From NCBI RefSeq assembly GCF_000720485.1, contig NZ_JOAX01000047.1:1-40500 (forward strand): DNA of 40,500 bases. Reading direction: 5' to 3'. This DNA is from Streptomyces ochraceiscleroticus. GTDB taxonomy: Bacteria > Actinomycetota > Actinomycetes > Streptomycetales > Streptomycetaceae. The notes beneath the pieces were generated by a model. It saw nothing but the letters and a program-made list of their open reading frames with translations, did not search any database and had not been told where the DNA came from. Of this stretch, positions 38,475-40,500 are shown piece after piece (position 1 is the first letter of the stretch; every line of letters begins with the position of its first letter). The position numbers and the translations under genes were made by a program.

Positions 38475-39338
38475 TCACGCGTCGGCGAAGACCGGCAGCA
38501 GCGGGGCGGGAAAGACCCCGGTGCCGGCGGCGGTGTTCACCAGGCGGCGGCACAGGGTGGTGAGCCGGGCGACGCCTTCGGCGCCCAGATGTGCGTACGG
38601 AGCGGCGTCCAGGCGGTCGGTGTCCCGCTCGACCTGTGCGCGCAGTTCCCGGCCGCGTGCGGTCAGGGCGCCCTCGGCGTCCAACAGGCCGCGGTTGCGC
38701 AGCCGTTCCTCGGCGGCGGACCAGTCCTCGTCGGTCCAGCCGCGCTTGGTCATCACGAAGGCACGGGGCATGCCCCCGGGCCCCGCGGAGTGCGAGACGA
38801 GCCCGTCCAGGCCGGCCAGTCCCGCGTGGCTCAGTACCGCGAAGTGCCCGTCCCCCCGGTACTCCCGCAGCAGGGTCGCGGCGTGCCAGAGAGCCAGGTG
38901 CGGCTCGTCCGGTACGGGGAGGTCGGCGTGGGCCGCGTACAACGGGCGGCCGGCCCGTTCACAGCCCTCGGCGGCGCGCAGCGCCAGCTCGGCGGCCTCT
39001 GCGGTCCCGGGCGCTTCGGCGATCTCCTCACCCAGGCAGCGGCGCAGCGTCGCATCGGCCGCGCGCAGGCGCTCCGCGAGCACCTTGGCGGGGGCCACGC
39101 GCTCCCACAGAGCGGGGAAGTGGCTGGCGATCAGCCGGTGGTGGAAGCCGTTGGTGACGGCGGTGAGGGCGCCGGGGCCGACCGGGCCCAGGGCCGCGGT
39201 CCGGGCGGCGAAGTACCCGGCCATCGGGTCGTCGACGCCGTGGACCGCCAGGTTCTCGTCCAGGTCCGGGGTGAAGTAGACGAGCGAGTGAAGGGAGTTG
39301 AGGTAGAACTGGCAGCGGTTGGCGGGAGTGCTGTCCAT
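38475..39338 (-). CDS. SalK / SCO6745-family protein
   Basis: 287 residues: FYLNSLHSLVYFTPDLDENLAVHGVDDPMAGYFAARTAALGPVGPGALTAVTNGFHHRLIASHFPALW, later LWHAATLLREYRGDGHFAVLSHAGLAGLDGLVSH and TKRGWTDEDWSAAEERLRNRGLL. This helical protein, with its 'REYRGDGH.A.L...G' core and winged-helix-like end, matches what is annotated as SalK or SCO6745 family, of unclear function. The start at ATG 39338 is chosen; GTG 39344 would overlap the previous stop (GTGA). No clear ribosome site is seen, consistent with coupling to the ABM gene. Confidence 0.75.
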   Translation of the reverse strand: MDSTPANRCQFYLNSLHSLVYFTPDLDENLAVHGVDDPMAGYFAARTAALGPVGPGALTAVTNGFHHRLIASHFPALWERVAPAKVLAERLRAADATLRRCLGEEIAEAPGTAEAAELALRAAEGCERAGRPLYAAHADLPVPDEPHLALWHAATLLREYRGDGHFAVLSHAGLAGLDGLVSHSAGPGGMPRAFVMTKRGWTDEDWSAAEERLRNRGLLDAEGALTARGRELRAQVERDTDRLDAAPYAHLGAEGVARLTTLCRRLVNTAAGTGVFPAPLLPVFADA

Positions 39339-39340
39339 GG

Positions 39341-39985
39341 TCACGGCCGCACCGCGCTGTGGTGGAGGTGGTAGCGGGTGTAGCCGATGGGCCGCACCCC
39401 GGGGATGGCCTCGTAGGCCGCGCGGGCCCGGCCGGAGCAGGCGTCCCGCAGGAAGGTCTCGTGGGCCTCGTCCGTCGTCCACTCCGCGTAGTTGAGCACC
39501 CGGGTGCCGTCCACGCTGGTGTGGAAGTGCGTACCGAGCAGCCCGTCCTTCGCGTGCGGGCCTTCGCGCCCGACGGTGCCGACGATCTCCTCGATCACGT
39601 GGCGCTGGCACAGCGGGCCGTCGGTGTCGAAGGACGCGGCGACCATGCAGCCGGGGGGCTCGGCGGTGGCGCCGTCCGGTACGAAGCTGCGGTACAGCCG
39701 GTACTCCACCGCCTCCGCTGACGCGGGCCCGGCCAGGGCGCGGGTGAAGGGGCGGTAGGCGGTGGCGGAGGCGCACTGCGCGTAGGTCAGTACGGTGTCG
39801 CCGGCGGCGCTGAGGTAACTGCTGAAGGAGAGGATGTCGGCCGGCCACTCGGCGGTCTCCCACTGGGCGGTGACCTCGTCCAGGTCCTTCAGGGCCGTGG
39901 TGCGGTCAGCGGTGTACCAGTGGCTGACGAACACCGCCACGGCCCCGGCGCGGCGTATGTCCGGGAGGGTCGGGTGACACAGCAA
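39341..39985 (-). CDS. ABM-type monooxygenase/tailoring protein, two ferredoxin-like halves
   Basis: About 214 residues with two dimeric-barrel halves: PTLPDIRRAGAVAVFVSHWYTADRTTALKDLDEVTAQWETAEWP..., and VEYRLYRSFVPDGA...CMVAASFDTDGPLCQRHVIEEIVGT... with FHTSVDGTRVLNYAEW. This matches antibiotic-biosynthesis-monooxygenase-like proteins (ActVA-Orf6 type) near polyketide genes. The start is uncertain. I prefer TTG 39985 because GAGAGGG lies 7 bases upstream and PTLPDIRR matches family starts; GTG 39940 is the alternative. The open frame continues to 40177 through AT-rich, promoter-like DNA and includes a TTA, so that part is unlikely to be coding. Confidence 0.72.
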   Translation of the reverse strand: MLCHPTLPDIRRAGAVAVFVSHWYTADRTTALKDLDEVTAQWETAEWPADILSFSSYLSAAGDTVLTYAQCASATAYRPFTRALAGPASAEAVEYRLYRSFVPDGATAEPPGCMVAASFDTDGPLCQRHVIEEIVGTVGREGPHAKDGLLGTHFHTSVDGTRVLNYAEWTTDEAHETFLRDACSGRARAAYEAIPGVRPIGYTRYHLHHSAVRP

Positions 39986-40259
39986 TTTACTGCCCTCTCT
40001 GTTGGCGGTGGTCCAGGAACGGTGCAGGATGCGGTGCGCCGGGCGGCCGGCCGTAACGGCCTCGGAATTCGCTCCGGATTTCCCGGGAAAATACCGGGTT
40101 AATTCTTCTCGACCGGACGACGGTGTTTGCCTTGCGGCCGATATCTCTATTTTCGCTGCCCGGTCCGTGCCACTCAAGGCATTCCGTGTCAGATGAATGT
40201 CAACTTGCGTCAGGTCTTCGCGACACCGACGGGCCGGATATTCAGCCCCTGTTTTCGGG
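39986..40259 (-). promoter_or_regulatory. Promoter region of the leftward biosynthetic operon
   Basis: This 274-base gap, between the carboxylase alpha-chain stop and the ABM gene, is the most AT-rich part of the cluster. It holds a TTGACA (40203-40198, minus), the TGAC repeats, the palindrome TTTCCCGGGAAA (40079-40090), and a weak TTGAGT-17-GAAAAT pair farther downstream. No single -10 is convincing. It is the likely control point for the genes running left from 39985. Confidence 0.5.
40188..40212 (-). promoter_or_regulatory. Three TGAC direct repeats at helical spacing
   Basis: On the minus strand TGACGCAAGT, TGACATTCATC and TGACACGGAAT follow one another; the TGAC units (40212, 40202, 40191) are 10 and 11 bases apart. 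Direct repeats at one helical turn are the binding mode of OmpR-type and SARP activators. The orphan response regulator at 21388 is an obvious candidate (inference). Confidence 0.5.
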
Positions 40260-40500
40260 TCAGTCCTTGATTTCGCAGATGACGGCGCCGGCGGTCAGCG
40301 AGGCGCCGATCTCGGCGGACAGGCCCTTGATGGTGCCGGAGCGGTGCGCGTTCAGCGGCTGCTCCATCTTCATGGCCTCCAGGACGACGACCAGGTCGCC
40401 CTCCTTGACCTCCTGGCCCTCCTCCACCGCGATCTTGACGATGGTGCCCTGCATGGGGGAGGCGAGGGCGTCGCCGGAGGCGGCGGAGCCGGACTTCTTG
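40260..40500 (-). CDS. Acyl-CoA carboxylase alpha chain, C-terminal biotinyl domain (leaves right edge)
   Basis: The visible ~79 codons end in a complete biotinyl domain: [64 protein letters not shown]. The AMKM lysine is the biotin site. Before it, [15 protein letters not shown] is an Ala/Ser/Gly linker as in AccA/PccA/JadJ alpha chains, so the biotin carboxylase domain lies beyond the right edge. Together with the beta and epsilon subunits at 24.8-26.6 kb it would form a cluster-dedicated acetyl-CoA carboxylase. A lone BCCP is less likely because the frame is open upstream. Confidence 0.9.
   Translation of the reverse strand, partial: KKSGSAASGDALASPMQGTIVKIAVEEGQEVKEGDLVVVLEAMKMEQPLNAHRSGTIKGLSAEIGASLTAGAVICEIKD

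Noticed and set aside
36874..39279. Plus-strand open frame across the hydroxylase and SalK-like gene
   Set aside because: Antisense to PgaE-like hydroxylase with all its motifs; no domain in the translation.

Overview
The window looks like Streptomyces chromosome. Base composition is very high in G+C with strong third-position G/C bias, GTG starts are frequent, GGAGG-type ribosome sites are common, intergenic hairpins are GC-rich, and several genes belong to families typical of the genus. I see no rRNA, tRNA, CRISPR array or intact insertion sequence.

Left part (1 to about 15.5 kb): mostly housekeeping or conserved genes in short units. In order these are the start of urocanate hydratase (hutU, leaving the left edge); a fold-III PLP decarboxylase and an APC permease; a four-gene operon of three Roadblock/LC7 proteins plus a probable PATAN/DUF4388-type protein; a divergent RpiR regulator / NCS1 permease pair; cystathionine beta-synthase; an SGNH hydrolase; an acetyl-CoA acetyltransferase; two small hypothetical genes and a membrane-anchored hypothetical; and a Bax-inhibitor-1 family membrane protein. 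Convergent pairs are separated by strong hairpins, one of them a perfect 40-bp palindrome.

Middle part (15.5 to 22.3 kb): an accessory flank. It holds an LLM-type oxidoreductase, an FMN reductase, a FrnE/DsbA-like protein, and a VOC / YczE-type membrane protein / MFS exporter operon divergent from a TetR regulator. An orphan OmpR-type response regulator follows. Its phosphorylation pocket is degenerate, and regulators of this kind (JadR1, LndI, Aur1P) control angucycline clusters.

Right part (22.3 kb to the right edge): a leftward type II polyketide cluster. From 38.4 to 29.6 kb the order is FAD hydroxylase, TcmI-type cyclase, KS-alpha, KS-beta (chain length factor), ACP, C-9 ketoreductase, two-domain cyclase/aromatase, oxygenase-reductase fusion. 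This is the urdE-F-A-B-C-D-L-M order of urdamycin, landomycin and PGA-type angucycline clusters, so the product is predicted to be an angucycline. Upstream are a SalK/SCO6745-like protein, an ABM-type monooxygenase and the biotin-carrying end of an acyl-CoA carboxylase alpha chain. Downstream are an MFS exporter, an odd carrier protein with a Trp-Asp repeat, a phosphopantetheinyl transferase, the carboxylase beta and epsilon subunits (malonyl-CoA supply), a 43-residue peptide gene, an alpha/beta hydrolase and a second exporter. No glycosyltransferase or deoxysugar gene lies in the window. They may lie past the right edge, or the product may be an aglycone.

Most interesting signals: the tandem Trp-Asp repeat on a carrier protein whose DSL-type motif is altered; a strong internal ribosome site before the reductase half of the UrdM/PgaM-like fusion; a MITE-like element supplying the last ~48 codons of an exporter; TGAC repeats at helical spacing upstream of the biosynthetic operon; the degenerate response-regulator pocket; and a Roadblock operon that has no GTPase and carries a rare TTA codon.
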